From Acidimicrobiaceae bacterium (GTDB lineage Bacteria > Actinomycetota > Acidimicrobiia > Acidimicrobiales > RAAP-2), in assembly GCA_027315315.1 (NCBI GenBank), contig DAHUYG010000004.1, positions 1-58,993 of the forward strand: a stretch of DNA of 58,993 nucleotides. Direction: 5' to 3'. Below are positions 40,139-49,060 of this stretch, piece by piece. A program made the position numbers and the translations under genes. The notes beneath the pieces are model-generated. The model was not told the DNA's origin. It searched no databases and saw only the letters and a program-made list of their open reading frames with translations. Position 1 is the stretch's first letter. Each line of letters begins with the position of its first letter.

Positions 40139-41290
40139 TCAGCCGAGGGCGGCCCGGCGCACCTTGCCCGAGGCAGTGGTGGGCAGCGAGCCCACGAGCA
40201 CCAGCTCCTTCGGGGCGGCCCAACGGGCCAGGCGCTCGGCGGCGAGGGCGGCGAGCTCCTCGAGGGTCGGCGGGTCGGCCGGGTCGGCCGGCACCACCCA
40301 GGCGACGACCCGCTCGCCCCACTCGGGGTCGGGGCGCTTCCAGATCGCCACCTCGCCCACCTTGGGGTGCGACCCGAGGACCTGCTCGACGGCCGCCGGC
40401 CAGACCTTCTCGGCCCCGGTCACGACGACCTCGGCCAGGCGGCCCTCGACGACGAGGCTGCCGTCTTCGGCGAGTCGACCGCCGTCGCCGGTCGGGAGCC
40501 AGCCGCCCTTGCCGTCGGGTCCGGGCACCGTGGGGTCGGTCCCGTCCCGGTAGCAGCGCAGCTGCATTGGGCAGCGCAGCAGGATCTCTCCCGCCTCGCC
40601 CCGGCCCGGCTCGCCGGTCCCGAAGGCGATCTCGACCCCCTCGATCGGCCGCCCGTCGTAGACGACGCCCGAGCCGGTCTCGGTCATCCCGTAGGTGCTG
40701 AGCACGTTGGCCGGGAGCGAGGCCGGCGGGGCGGCGCCGCCGAGGACGATCCGCTCGAAGACCGAGGCGTCGATGCGGGCCAGCGCGGTGGCGACGAGCG
40801 AGACATGGGTCGTCCGGCCGCGCCGCCCGTAGGACTCGACCACCGGGGCGTCGAAGCCCGGCAGGACGACGAGGGGCGTCGCGCTGAGCAGCGCCCGGGT
40901 GACCACCGAGAGCCCGCCGATGTGGGCGAGCGGGAGGCAGCAGAGCCAGCCATGCCGGGCCGGGTCGACGCCCGCGGCCCTGGAGGTGGCGGCGGCCGAG
41001 GCGCCGAGCGCCCGGTGGGTGAGGACGGCGGCCCTGCGCCGCCCGCTCGATCCCGAGGTGGCCATCACGAGCGCGTCGCCCGGTTCCACGCCCCGTCCGC
41101 CAAGCACCCGCCGCTCGCCGGCGGCGTCGAGGACCGAGGTCGGCCCGAGCGCCTCCATGAGCTCGGCGGCGGCCGGTGGCGGGAGCCTGCGGTCGAGGAC
41201 GGCGACGGCGTCACCACGCTCCCAGACCCGCGTCAGCGCGTCGACGAAGGGCGGGCCGCCGTCGAGGTCGAGGGCGACGAGGTCGGGCAT
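40139..41290 (-). CDS. menE: MenE-like acyl-CoA ligase (o-succinylbenzoate-CoA ligase)
   Basis: A 383-residue adenylate-forming enzyme, short as in actinobacterial MenE. A3 phosphate loop ATSGSSGRRRAAVLTHR, A5 STYGMTETGSG, A7 LPTGDGG, A8 GRLAEVVVTGAEKVWPAAVEQVL and the A10 lysine in TASGKVRR are present. It would form o-succinylbenzoyl-CoA in menaquinone synthesis; menA, menD and a MenH-like gene within 4 kb support this. The ATG is preceded by a TACGCT -10 box 10 nt away. It is divergent from menA with 112 bp between. Confidence 0.85.
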   Translation of the reverse strand: MPDLVALDLDGGPPFVDALTRVWERGDAVAVLDRRLPPPAAAELMEALGPTSVLDAAGERRVLGGRGVEPGDALVMATSGSSGRRRAAVLTHRALGASAAATSRAAGVDPARHGWLCCLPLAHIGGLSVVTRALLSATPLVVLPGFDAPVVESYGRRGRTTHVSLVATALARIDASVFERIVLGGAAPPASLPANVLSTYGMTETGSGVVYDGRPIEGVEIAFGTGEPGRGEAGEILLRCPMQLRCYRDGTDPTVPGPDGKGGWLPTGDGGRLAEDGSLVVEGRLAEVVVTGAEKVWPAAVEQVLGSHPKVGEVAIWKRPDPEWGERVVAWVVPADPADPPTLEELAALAAERLARWAAPKELVLVGSLPTTASGKVRRAALG

Positions 41291-41402
41291 CTGCTTCGGT
41301 AGCGTAGGTGGCCGTGGCCGGGCCCTCCGCACCGAGCGGCCGAGGGGCGCCCAGCGTCGAGGTGGGGCGCAGGCCCCCCGTCGTCTCGCGCCCGACGGCT
41401 CC

Positions 41403-42311
41403 GTGACCGAGGTCTCGAGGGGCGCCGGTCCGCCGGAGGTCGGCCCCCTGCGGCGCTGGGTGCTCGGCGCCCGGCCGCGCACGCTGGCCGCGGCCGTGGT
41501 GCCGGTCGCCGTCGGGACGGCGGTCGGGCGGCTGGGTGCCCCCGGCGGCATCGTGTGGTGGCGGGCCGCCTGTGCGGCGGTGGTCGCGCTCGGCGTGCAG
41601 GTGGCGACCAACTACGCGAACGACTACTCCGACGGGGTGCGGGGCACCGACGAGGGACGGGTGGGGCCGCTCCGGCTCACCTCCTCGGGACTCGCGCGGC
41701 CCTCCCAGGTGCGCATGGCGGCCTTGATCGCCTTCGGCGTATCGGGGGCGGCCGGACTCGCGCTCGCCGCGTCGGTCGGTTGGTGGCTCCTCGCGGTCGG
41801 CCTCGCCTGCTTCCTCGCCGGTTGGCTGTACACCGGTGGCCCCAAGCCCTACGGCTACCTCGGGCTCGGCGAGCTCTTCGTCTTGGTCTTCTTCGGGCTC
41901 GTGGCCACGGCCGGCTCGGCCTACGTCCAGCACGGCCGGCTCGGTTGGCTGGCGCTGGCCGCGTCGGTGCCCGTCGGCCTCCTCGCCGTCGCCCTGCTCG
42001 AGGCGAACAACCTGCGGGACGTCGCGGGCGACGCCGGGGCGGGCAAGCGCACGCTTGCGGTGCGGCTGGGCCCGGCCCGGGCCCGCTGGCTCTACCTCGG
42101 GGTCGTCGCGGTCGGGCTCGGCTCGGTCGGCCTGGCCGGCTGGCAGCACCCCCCGGCCCTCGTGGCGCTCGCCGCCGTGCCCCTCGCCTGGCGCCCGTGC
42201 CGTACCGTCGCCTCGGGGGCCGAGGGCCGGGCCCTCCTGCCGGTCCTCGCCGACACCGGCCGGCTGCAGCTCGCGCTCGGCGTGCTCCTCATGGCCGGGA
42301 TCCTGGCGTGA
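41403..42311 (+). CDS. menA: MenA, 1,4-dihydroxy-2-naphthoate prenyltransferase
   Basis: A 302-residue membrane prenyltransferase of the UbiA superfamily with eight or nine helices. The first Asp-rich motif is NYANDYSDGVRGTDEGRVGPLRLTSSG; the second is EANNLRDVAGDAGAGKRTLAVRLG. TLAAAVVPVAVGTAV at the start and YTGGPKPYGYLGLGELFVLVFFGLVATAGSAYV are typical of MenA. It attaches the prenyl chain in menaquinone synthesis. GTG start at 41403. Confidence 0.94.
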   Translation: MTEVSRGAGPPEVGPLRRWVLGARPRTLAAAVVPVAVGTAVGRLGAPGGIVWWRAACAAVVALGVQVATNYANDYSDGVRGTDEGRVGPLRLTSSGLARPSQVRMAALIAFGVSGAAGLALAASVGWWLLAVGLACFLAGWLYTGGPKPYGYLGLGELFVLVFFGLVATAGSAYVQHGRLGWLALAASVPVGLLAVALLEANNLRDVAGDAGAGKRTLAVRLGPARARWLYLGVVAVGLGSVGLAGWQHPPALVALAAVPLAWRPCRTVASGAEGRALLPVLADTGRLQLALGVLLMAGILA

Positions 42312-42316
42312 GGGCG

Positions 42317-43093
42317 TCAGTCGCCCGCTTCCTCGGTGGCCGCAAGCCAGTGGGCTACCACGACCCCGGTCGTCCCGGGCTGCTCGAGGTGCGTGGCATG
42401 CCCGGCCCCCGGGATCACGGCGAAGGTGCCCCGGGCGACGAGGGAGGCGATCCGCAGCGCGTGCTCCTGGTAACGCAGGTCGGTCGCGCCGGCGATCGCG
42501 AGGACGGGCATCTCGAGCTCGCCAAGGCGCCCCCAGAGCGGCGACTGGGTGCCGGCGCCGGCCAGCCGGAGGCTGGACGCGAGCCCCGCTGCGCTGTTGG
42601 CGCGCCGCTCGGCGGCCCCGGCATCCGCGCCGCGCAGCGTCGCGAACATCGGTGCGGCGAGCCACGAGTCGACGAACGCCGCGACGTCGCCGGTGTCCTC
42701 GAGCGCGTCGGCCGTCGCCTCGTCGCGCCGGCGCCGCTCGGCCCGGAGCTGGTCGTCCTCGATCCCTCCGGTCGCGCCGAGCAGCACGAGCCGGCGCACC
42801 CGCCCCGGCGCGCCCAGGGCCGCGTGCAGCGCGAAGCGGGCGCCGATCGAGTAGCCGACGAGGTCGAAGGGCCCCTCGCCGGCCGCCGCGACCACCATGG
42901 CGCCGCCCTCCTCGAGGTCGGCCCGGACCTCCGAGGAGCCCCCGTGCCCGGGAAGGTCGACGAACACGGCCCGCCGAGCCCCCGTCACGAGCTCGCCGAA
43001 GCGCCCCCAGAGCCGGGCGGTCTGGGTGAAGCCGTGGGCGAGGACGATGGTCGGACCGTCGCCCACCACCTCTGTGTGCAGGACGCTCGGCAC
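42317..43093 (-). CDS. Alpha/beta hydrolase, probable MenH
   Basis: A 258-residue alpha/beta hydrolase. The oxyanion motif is LAHGFTQTARLWGRF; the nucleophile is in VGYSIGARFAL (Ser); the late Asp is in IAGATDLRYQE and the His in PGAGHATHLEQP. MenH forms SHCHC by eliminating pyruvate from the MenD product, and location between menA and menD fits, but hydrolases are hard to assign by sequence. GTG start at 43093; the menD ATG begins 5 bp away on the other strand. Confidence 0.8.
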   Translation of the reverse strand: MPSVLHTEVVGDGPTIVLAHGFTQTARLWGRFGELVTGARRAVFVDLPGHGGSSEVRADLEEGGAMVVAAAGEGPFDLVGYSIGARFALHAALGAPGRVRRLVLLGATGGIEDDQLRAERRRRDEATADALEDTGDVAAFVDSWLAAPMFATLRGADAGAAERRANSAAGLASSLRLAGAGTQSPLWGRLGELEMPVLAIAGATDLRYQEHALRIASLVARGTFAVIPGAGHATHLEQPGTTGVVVAHWLAATEEAGD

Positions 43094-43098
43094 GAGCG

Positions 43099-44829
43099 AT
43101 GAGCGTACCGAGCGCGGACGTGCAGGCGACCTTCGCAGCGACGCTGGTCGACGAGTGGGTGCGCCTCGGCGTGGCGCACGCGGTGGTGTGCCCGGGCTCG
43201 CGTTCGACCCCCCTCGCCCTCGCGCTCGCCGCCCGGGACGACCTGACGGTCCATGTCCGGCTCGACGAGCGCGGCGCGTGCTTCTTCGGAATCGGCCTCG
43301 CCCTGGCGAGCGGGCGTTCGACGGTGCTCTGCACGACGAGCGGCACCGCCGCGGTCGAGCTGCACCCCGGGGTGGTCGAGGCGAGCCACGCCCGGGTCCC
43401 CCTCGTGGTCTGCACCGCCGACCGGCCGCCCCGCCTCCACCACGTGGGGGCGCCCCAGACCATCGAGCAGGCCGGCCTCTACGGGTCGGCGGCCCGCTGG
43501 GCCTTCGACCCCGGGCCGATCCGGGAGGCCGACCGGGCCTGGTGGCGCTCGCTGGCGGCTCGGGCGCTGCGCGAGGCCGAGGAGGGCGAGGGACCGGTGC
43601 AGCTCAACCTGGCCTTCGAGGAGCCCCTCTACGGGACGCCGGGCCCGCTGCCCGAACCCGGCGCGCTCCCGGCCCGCCCGGCGCGCCGCCTGGCGGGCGC
43701 CGACGCCCCCGAGATCGCCGCGTGGTCCGGGCGGGGCCTCATCGTGGCCGGCGGGGGAGCCCCCGAGCCCGCCCTCGTCCTCGGGCTCGCCGACCACCTC
43801 GGCTGGCCGGTCCTGGCCGACCCGCGCTCGGGGGCCCGCGTCGAACACCCCTCGGTCGTGGCGGCGGCCGACGCGATCCTGCGGGACCCCTCGCTCAGCG
43901 CGGCGCTCGAGCCCGAGACCGTCGTGCTCCTCGGCCAGCCGTGGGCGTCGCGCGTCGTCGATGAGTTCGTGGCCTCCTCGGCCCGACGCGGCGCCCGCGT
44001 CGTCGCGGCGGGCGCCCTGGTGGCCGATCCCGCGCGCGTCGTGATCGAGCGCCACCCCTCGGCGAGCGGGTTCGCCCGCGCCGCGCTCGGCCTCCCGCCG
44101 CCGGCGCGCGACGCGGGGTGGCTGGCCCGCTGGATGCGATCGGAGGCCGCTGCCCAGCGCGCCATCGACGAGGCCCTCGCCGGGGACCCGCTGACCACCG
44201 ACGGGCGGGCGAGCGAGCCGTCGGTCGCCCGGCACCTGTTCGGCTCGCTCGACGCCTCGGTCGCCCTCTTCGTCTCGTCGTCGATGCCCGTGCGCGACCT
44301 CGAATGGTTCGCTCGGCCCCGCACCGGCGCGCCCCTCGTCCTCGCCAACCGGGGGGCCAACGGGATCGACGGGGTCACCTCGAGCGCCCTCGGCGTCGCA
44401 GCAGCCTCCGCCGGGCCGGTCGTCGCCCTGCTCGGCGACCTCGCGTTCCTCCACGACGTCTCGGCTTTGGCCACGCTGCGTGGCGAGGGCCGCGGCTCGT
44501 GCACCCTGGTCGTCCTCGACAACTCGGGCGGGGGGATCTTCAACTTCCTCCCGCAGGCCGACGCACTCGAGGCGGAGCGCTTCGAGCGGCTCTTCGGCAC
44601 CCCGGCCGAGCCCGATGTGGCCCGGGTCGCCGCCGGGTTCTCCCTCCCGGTGGCCGAGGCCCGCACCCTGCGCGAGCTCGACGAGGGGCTCGACGCGCTC
44701 CTCGGGCAACCGGGGATCGGCGTGCTCCGGGTCGCCGTGCCCGGGCGCGAGGACAACCGGCGACTGCACGAGCGGATCCATCGCGCGGTGGCCGATGCGG
44801 TCGGCGCGGCGGTGCGCACCGAGCCCTGA
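43099..44829 (+). CDS. menD: MenD, SEPHCHC synthase
   Basis: A 576-residue thiamine-diphosphate enzyme joining 2-oxoglutarate to isochorismate, first committed menaquinone step. VCPGSRSTPLALALAARDDLTVHVRLDERGACFFGIGLALASGRSTVLCTTSGTAAVELHPGVVEA is the MenD N-terminal signature with the ThDP glutamate (DERGA); VRDLEWFARP, NRGANGIDGVTSSALG and the ThDP-binding GDLAFLHDVSAL-NNSGGGIF region (here DNSGGGIF) follow. Its ATG is separated by 5 bp from the divergent hydrolase start. Confidence 0.96.
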   Translation: MSVPSADVQATFAATLVDEWVRLGVAHAVVCPGSRSTPLALALAARDDLTVHVRLDERGACFFGIGLALASGRSTVLCTTSGTAAVELHPGVVEASHARVPLVVCTADRPPRLHHVGAPQTIEQAGLYGSAARWAFDPGPIREADRAWWRSLAARALREAEEGEGPVQLNLAFEEPLYGTPGPLPEPGALPARPARRLAGADAPEIAAWSGRGLIVAGGGAPEPALVLGLADHLGWPVLADPRSGARVEHPSVVAAADAILRDPSLSAALEPETVVLLGQPWASRVVDEFVASSARRGARVVAAGALVADPARVVIERHPSASGFARAALGLPPPARDAGWLARWMRSEAAAQRAIDEALAGDPLTTDGRASEPSVARHLFGSLDASVALFVSSSMPVRDLEWFARPRTGAPLVLANRGANGIDGVTSSALGVAAASAGPVVALLGDLAFLHDVSALATLRGEGRGSCTLVVLDNSGGGIFNFLPQADALEAERFERLFGTPAEPDVARVAAGFSLPVAEARTLRELDEGLDALLGQPGIGVLRVAVPGREDNRRLHERIHRAVADAVGAAVRTEP

Positions 44830-44856
44830 GCGGGCGGGCGCGCGACCATTGACGCG

Positions 44857-45972
44857 ATGGACACGACCGAGTGGGAGGCGGCGGGCATCTATGACCCGGC
44901 GTCACCCCTCGCCCCCGAGCGCCGGGCGCTCCTCGAGTACCTGAGCGCCCGCGGCGCCTCCCTCGAGGAAATGGTGGAGGCCGCCGCCGTCGGGCGCCTC
45001 CCGGCGGTCGCCGGCGACCTGGTCTCGGACGACCAGGCGACCGAGACCGTCGAGGAGCTGGCGGCCCGCTGCGGGGCCAGCACCGACATGGTGCGCCGGG
45101 TGCTCGTCGGGGTCGGCCCCTCGGTCGAGGAGGGCGGGCAGGTGCTCTCCTCGCTCGACGCGCTGATCGCGGCGTTCATCCGGGGGGTGGCGCTCATGGG
45201 GGAGCGTCCCACACTCGCCTTCACGAGGACGATCGGCGCCGCCGCCACGAGCGTCGCCGAGGCGGCGGTGGCGCTCTTCTACGCCCAGCTCGGCCCGGGC
45301 ACCGGGCGCGAGGGCGACAGCGAGCTCGAGCGGGCGTACATGGCCGAGCGGGCCTTTCTCGCCTTCAGCGTCGTCCCCGAGGCGCTGTCGCGGGCCCTCG
45401 TGGCGCAGTTCCACCGGGCCACGGTTCGGGCGACGATCGCGCGGGGGTGGGGTGAGCACGGTCTGGGCCCCGAGAGCGAGACGGTCGCCCTCGGCTTCGT
45501 CGACCTGGTCGGCTCCACGGCGTGGGCCGCATCCCTCGACCTGCGCGAGCAGAGCCTCGCCCTGTCGCGCTTCGAGTCGGCCGCCTGGTCCACCGCGGTG
45601 CTGGCCGGGGGGCGGGTGGTGAAGTTGATCGGCGACGAGGTCTTCTTCGCCGCCCCCTCGCTCGACGCCGGCTGCGCCACGGCCATCCAGATCGTGGCGG
45701 CGGCGGCCGAGGACCCGGTGCTGCCCCCAGCGCGGGGCTCGGTGGGCTGGGGGCTCGCCACGGCGCGCGAGGGCGACTACTTCGGGCCGCTTGTGAACCT
45801 GGTGTCGCGCCTCGTGAAGACGGCCGCGCCCGGCAGCGTCGTGGTGGGGGAGGACTCGATCGGCGCGCTCTCGGCGGGGCGCTTCGACGTGCGCCCGCTC
45901 GGCCCCCACAGGCTCCGGGGGCTCGAGGCGCCCGTCGCGACTTTCGAGGTCTCCAACCACCGGGCGGACTGA
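44857..45972 (+). CDS. Class III adenylyl cyclase, Rv1264-like
   Basis: A 371-residue soluble cyclase making cAMP. The C-terminal catalytic domain (from about 210) has all canonical residues: metal Asp D216 (VDLVGST) and D260 (IGDE), substrate-selecting K256 and D307, transition-state N314 and R318. Spacing is as in mycobacterial Rv1264. The N-terminal 200 residues are helical and contain a possible HTH-like part (TVEELAARCGASTDMVRRVL); in Rv1264 the corresponding domain inhibits the enzyme and senses acid pH. No membrane segment. tyrS follows directly. Confidence 0.92.
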   Translation: MDTTEWEAAGIYDPASPLAPERRALLEYLSARGASLEEMVEAAAVGRLPAVAGDLVSDDQATETVEELAARCGASTDMVRRVLVGVGPSVEEGGQVLSSLDALIAAFIRGVALMGERPTLAFTRTIGAAATSVAEAAVALFYAQLGPGTGREGDSELERAYMAERAFLAFSVVPEALSRALVAQFHRATVRATIARGWGEHGLGPESETVALGFVDLVGSTAWAASLDLREQSLALSRFESAAWSTAVLAGGRVVKLIGDEVFFAAPSLDAGCATAIQIVAAAAEDPVLPPARGSVGWGLATAREGDYFGPLVNLVSRLVKTAAPGSVVVGEDSIGALSAGRFDVRPLGPHRLRGLEAPVATFEVSNHRAD

Positions 45973-46017
45973 GTGCAGCGGGACCGTGCGCCGGCCGCGC
46001 TATGGCAGCATTTGGCG

Positions 46018-47313
46018 GTGCCCGGGCTCGTCGAGGATCTCCGCTTTCGCGGGCTGATCCACCAGGTCACCGACGAGGCGCTCTTCGAGAAGCTCGACGG
46101 GGGCTCCATGACCGTCTACATCGGCTTCGACCCGTCGGCGCCGAGCCTCGGGGTCGGCAACCTCCTGCAGCTCTGCCTCCTGCGGCGTCTCCAGGAGGCC
46201 GGGCACCGGCCGATCGCGCTCGCCGGCAGCGGGACCGGGTTCATCGGCGATCCCGGTGGCAAGTCCGACGAGCGCAACCTGCTCACCCCCGAGGAGCTGG
46301 CGGCCAACTTGGAGGGGATCCGGTCCCAGATGGCCCGCTTCTTCGACTTCGGCGCAGCGGCGGGCGAGACCCGGGCCCTCCTGCTCGAGAACGCGACCTG
46401 GCTGCGGCGCCTCGAGCTCATCACGTTCCTGCGCGACGTGGGAAAGCACGTGACCGTGAACGAGATGGTGCGCAAGGAGTCGGTGCGCTCGCGCATCGAG
46501 CGGGCCGGCGAGGGGATCTCCTACACCGAGTTCAGCTACATGCTCCTGCAGGGCTACGACTTCATCCGCCTCCACGAGGACGAGGGCTGTGACCTCCAGC
46601 TCGGCGGCAGCGACCAGTGGGGGAACATCTCGCTCGGGGTCGAGCTCGTGGGGAAGGTGACCGGCGATCGCGTCTACGGGCTGACCACCCCGCTCGTCAC
46701 CAAGTCCGACGGGACCAAGTTCGGCAAGTCCGAGGCCGGCAACGTCTGGCTCGACCCCGCCCGCACCAGCCCCTACCGCTTCTACCAATTCTTCCTGCAG
46801 ACCGAGGACGCCAAGGTCGGCGAGTTCCTCCGCTTCTTCAGCTTCCTCGACCACGACGAGATCGCGGCGCTCGACGCCGAGACCGAGGCGCACCCCGAGC
46901 GAAGGGCGGCCCAGCGGGCCCTGGCCCAGGCGGTGTGCGAGCTCGTCCACGGCGAGGCCGAGACCGCGAGGGCCAGGCGGGCCTCCGAGGCCCTCTTCGG
47001 GGAGGACGTCGCCACGCTCGACGCGGCGACGCTGCTCGAGGTCTTCGAGGACGCCCCCTCGAGCGTGATCGGCCGCCAGGCCCTCGGCGCCGACGGGGCA
47101 GGCGGCCTGAGCATCGTCGACGCGCTGGCGACGGCCGGGCTCTGCGCGTCCAAGGGGGAGGCCCGCCGGCTCGTCGAGTCCGGCGGCATCTACGTCAACA
47201 ACAAGAAGGTGGGCGGCCCGGAGCGGGCGCTCGGCCCCGAGGACCTGCTGGCGGAGCGCTTCGTGCTCCTGCGCCGCGGGCGGCGGGACTACCACCTCTT
47301 GCGCGTCGAGTGA
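46018..47313 (+). CDS. tyrS: TyrS, tyrosyl-tRNA synthetase
   Basis: A 431-residue class I synthetase charging tRNA-Tyr. Family features: GLIHQVTDE at the start, GFDPSAPSLGVGNLLQL, GTGFIGDPGGKSDERNLL, EGISYTEFSYMLLQGYDF, LGGSDQWGNI, and the KMSKS-type loop KFGKS (234-238), with a C-terminal S4 domain (LSIVDALATAGLCASKGEARRLVESGGIYVNNKKV). The HIGH motif (HxGH/HIGN) is GVGN at 45-48, lacking both histidines. The start at GTG 46018 fits the family; a GTG at 45973 is also in frame. Confidence 0.94.
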   Translation: MPGLVEDLRFRGLIHQVTDEALFEKLDGGSMTVYIGFDPSAPSLGVGNLLQLCLLRRLQEAGHRPIALAGSGTGFIGDPGGKSDERNLLTPEELAANLEGIRSQMARFFDFGAAAGETRALLLENATWLRRLELITFLRDVGKHVTVNEMVRKESVRSRIERAGEGISYTEFSYMLLQGYDFIRLHEDEGCDLQLGGSDQWGNISLGVELVGKVTGDRVYGLTTPLVTKSDGTKFGKSEAGNVWLDPARTSPYRFYQFFLQTEDAKVGEFLRFFSFLDHDEIAALDAETEAHPERRAAQRALAQAVCELVHGEAETARARRASEALFGEDVATLDAATLLEVFEDAPSSVIGRQALGADGAGGLSIVDALATAGLCASKGEARRLVESGGIYVNNKKVGGPERALGPEDLLAERFVLLRRGRRDYHLLRVE

Positions 47314-47834
47314 GCCGGGCGGCGCCGGCCCGCTGGAAGATCTTGGTGGCGGCGCTCGGCGTGGTGGCGATCGGGGTGCTCGCCTTCGTCTCCTATGGGG
47401 GGATCGGCAACGGCACCCCCACCCAGCGGGTGTCGGCCTGGGTGAGCGGCAGCGGGCTCGGCCAGTCGATCGGCACCGTCGAGGGCGACCTGTCCCGGAT
47501 GCGGGTCGCCCTCGACGAGCACAAGTCGGCCGGGGTGCTGCACACCGACTGCGGGGTGCTCACGACCGACGCCGAGTCGGCCAACACCGAGCTGCCCTCG
47601 CCCGACAACGCGCTGACCGACCTCCTCTCGGCGGGGTACGGGTTCGCCGGTGACGCCGGCAACGACTGCTATGACTCGGGTGGCACCGACGCCGCCCTCG
47701 TGGCCAAGGCCAACCGGGAGCGCATCGAGGCCGAGGCCAAGCTTGGCCAGGCCCTCAACCTGGTGGCCGTGCTGACCGGTCGCCCGCTGTCGACCACCAC
47801 GACCACCCAGCCCGGCGGCGGGATCCTCGGGTGA
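47310..47834 (+). CDS. Hypothetical membrane-anchored protein
   Basis: A 174-residue protein with one N-terminal helix (about residues 10-28, ILVAALGVVAIGVLAFVSYGG) and an extracytoplasmic domain with two cysteines (HTDCGVL, NDCYDSGG) that could form a disulfide, ending in a Thr-rich tail. No family recognised. The GTG start overlaps tyrS by 4 nt and its stop overlaps the next gene by 4 nt. Confidence 0.75.
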   Translation: MSRAAPARWKILVAALGVVAIGVLAFVSYGGIGNGTPTQRVSAWVSGSGLGQSIGTVEGDLSRMRVALDEHKSAGVLHTDCGVLTTDAESANTELPSPDNALTDLLSAGYGFAGDAGNDCYDSGGTDAALVAKANRERIEAEAKLGQALNLVAVLTGRPLSTTTTTQPGGGILG

Positions 47835-48394
47835 GCGCGCTCGTCGGGCCGTTCCCCGAGGGCGCCGACCCCGATGCCTACGACCGGCTCCGGCGCCGGG
47901 TGCTGTGGTCGCTGCCGACCGGCCTCTATCTGATCGGGAGCGCTGGCGAGCTCGACGGCGAGCTGCGCCACAACCTCATGACCGCCAACCTGGTGCTCCA
48001 GGTGGCGACCGACCCCAAGCTCGTTGCCGTCGCCGTGGAGCACGAGGCGCTCACCCGCCGGCTGATCGAGGCCGGTGCCGCGTTCGCCGTCTCGGTGCTC
48101 CGCCGCGAGGACCGGGCGACGGTGCGCCGCTTCGTGAAGCCGGTCACCGAGCTCGTGATGGGCCCCGACGGGCGACCGACCGAGATGGCCGGCCACGCGG
48201 TGCTCAGCGCGCCGAGCGGCTCGCCGGTCCTCGCTTGGGCGGCCTCCTGGATCGACTGCCGCCTCCATGCCCTCCAGCCCCTCGGCAGCCACGACCTGTG
48301 CATCGGCGAGGTCGTCGCGGTGGAGGGTCCGAAGGACGGGGAGCCGGCCGAGATCCTCCGGATGGAGGACACCAAGATGAACTACGGGGGCTGA
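47831..48394 (+). CDS. Flavin reductase-like FMN-binding protein
   Basis: A 187-residue protein with a split-barrel flavin-reductase pattern: WSLPTGLYLIGSAGELDGELRHNLMTANLVLQVATDPKLVAVAVEHEALTRRLIEAGAAFAVSVLRRE and later HDLCIGEVVAVEG. The enzyme probably binds FMN; the partner is unknown. GTG start, 4-nt overlap with the preceding membrane protein gene. Confidence 0.85.
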   Translation: MSALVGPFPEGADPDAYDRLRRRVLWSLPTGLYLIGSAGELDGELRHNLMTANLVLQVATDPKLVAVAVEHEALTRRLIEAGAAFAVSVLRREDRATVRRFVKPVTELVMGPDGRPTEMAGHAVLSAPSGSPVLAWAASWIDCRLHALQPLGSHDLCIGEVVAVEGPKDGEPAEILRMEDTKMNYGG

Positions 48395-48415
48395 GGGCGG
48401 CCGGGCGAAGGGTGC

Positions 48416-48649
48416 TCAGCCACCCCGGGCCTCGGGCGGCCTCAGGTCGAGGGTCAAGGTGAGGATCCCGCCCTCCAAAGCGGCCGTCGCGTCGCCCAGC
48501 ATCGCAAAGTCCATGTAGTCGAGCTGGGCCTGCTCCCTGAAGCGCTGGCGCTCGGGCCCCTCGACCGGGGGCAGGCCCCGCTGGCGGACCGCCTCGGCGC
48601 GGCGGCGGAATCGCTCGATCATGGCCTCGGGGTCAAAGATTGGCTCCAT
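48416..48649 (-). CDS. Small hypothetical protein
   Basis: A 77-residue charged protein (FDPEAMIERFRRRAEAVRQRGLPPVEGPERQRFREQAQLDYMDFAMLGDATAALEGGILTLTLDL), mostly helical with a hydrophobic C-terminal strand. No known domain. It is convergent with the flavin reductase gene (22 bp apart) and divergent from the zinc-ribbon gene. The coding reading is well kept for its length. Confidence 0.65.
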   Translation of the reverse strand: MEPIFDPEAMIERFRRRAEAVRQRGLPPVEGPERQRFREQAQLDYMDFAMLGDATAALEGGILTLTLDLRPPEARGG

Positions 48650-48689
48650 GGGGCCATTCTGTCCGGGCTCCGCCGGGGCGAGGGTCCAC

Positions 48690-48695
48690 TACAAT
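48690..48695 (+). promoter_or_regulatory. -10 box TACAAT upstream of the 48824 gene
   Basis: TACAAT is one base from consensus, with no clear -35. It lies about 130 bp upstream of the zinc-ribbon gene, in the 174-bp gap between divergent genes. Confidence 0.3.
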
Positions 48696-48823
48696 GGCCA
48701 GGTCGGTGCGGACTTCCCGGCCCGTCGGGCGGGAGCGCATCCGCCGAGATCGCGCCGGATCGCAGCCGCTTGGGTGCCCGCACCCGGCCGGGGCGGGTCG
48801 ACTGGCGGCAGTAAGGAGTCGTC

Positions 48824-49042
48824 GTGAAGAAGGGACGCCATCGGCGCTTCGAAGAGGCGCGGAGCCTGAAGCGCTCGATCGCCACCGGCGAGGAGCGTTG
48901 CCCCGAGTGCGGGGCCGAGCCCGAGGACGTGCACGCCTCGTGGTGCCGCGCTGAGGAGGACAGCTACGACCGCATCCTCGGCTCGAGCGTGCCCGGCTGG
49001 GACCGCACCAGCGGCGAGGAGCAGGATCCGCTCGACGACTGA
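48824..49042 (+). CDS. Small zinc-ribbon-like protein
   Basis: A 72-residue protein with basic N-terminus (KKGRHRRFEEARSLKRS), a CPEC knuckle and a further Cys with His nearby (DVHASWC) that together could bind one zinc, and an acidic tail. No family name known. The GTG start has AAGGAG 7 nt upstream. Confidence 0.7.
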   Translation: MKKGRHRRFEEARSLKRSIATGEERCPECGAEPEDVHASWCRAEEDSYDRILGSSVPGWDRTSGEEQDPLDD

Positions 49043-49060
49043 GCGCGGATGGGCCCCGCC

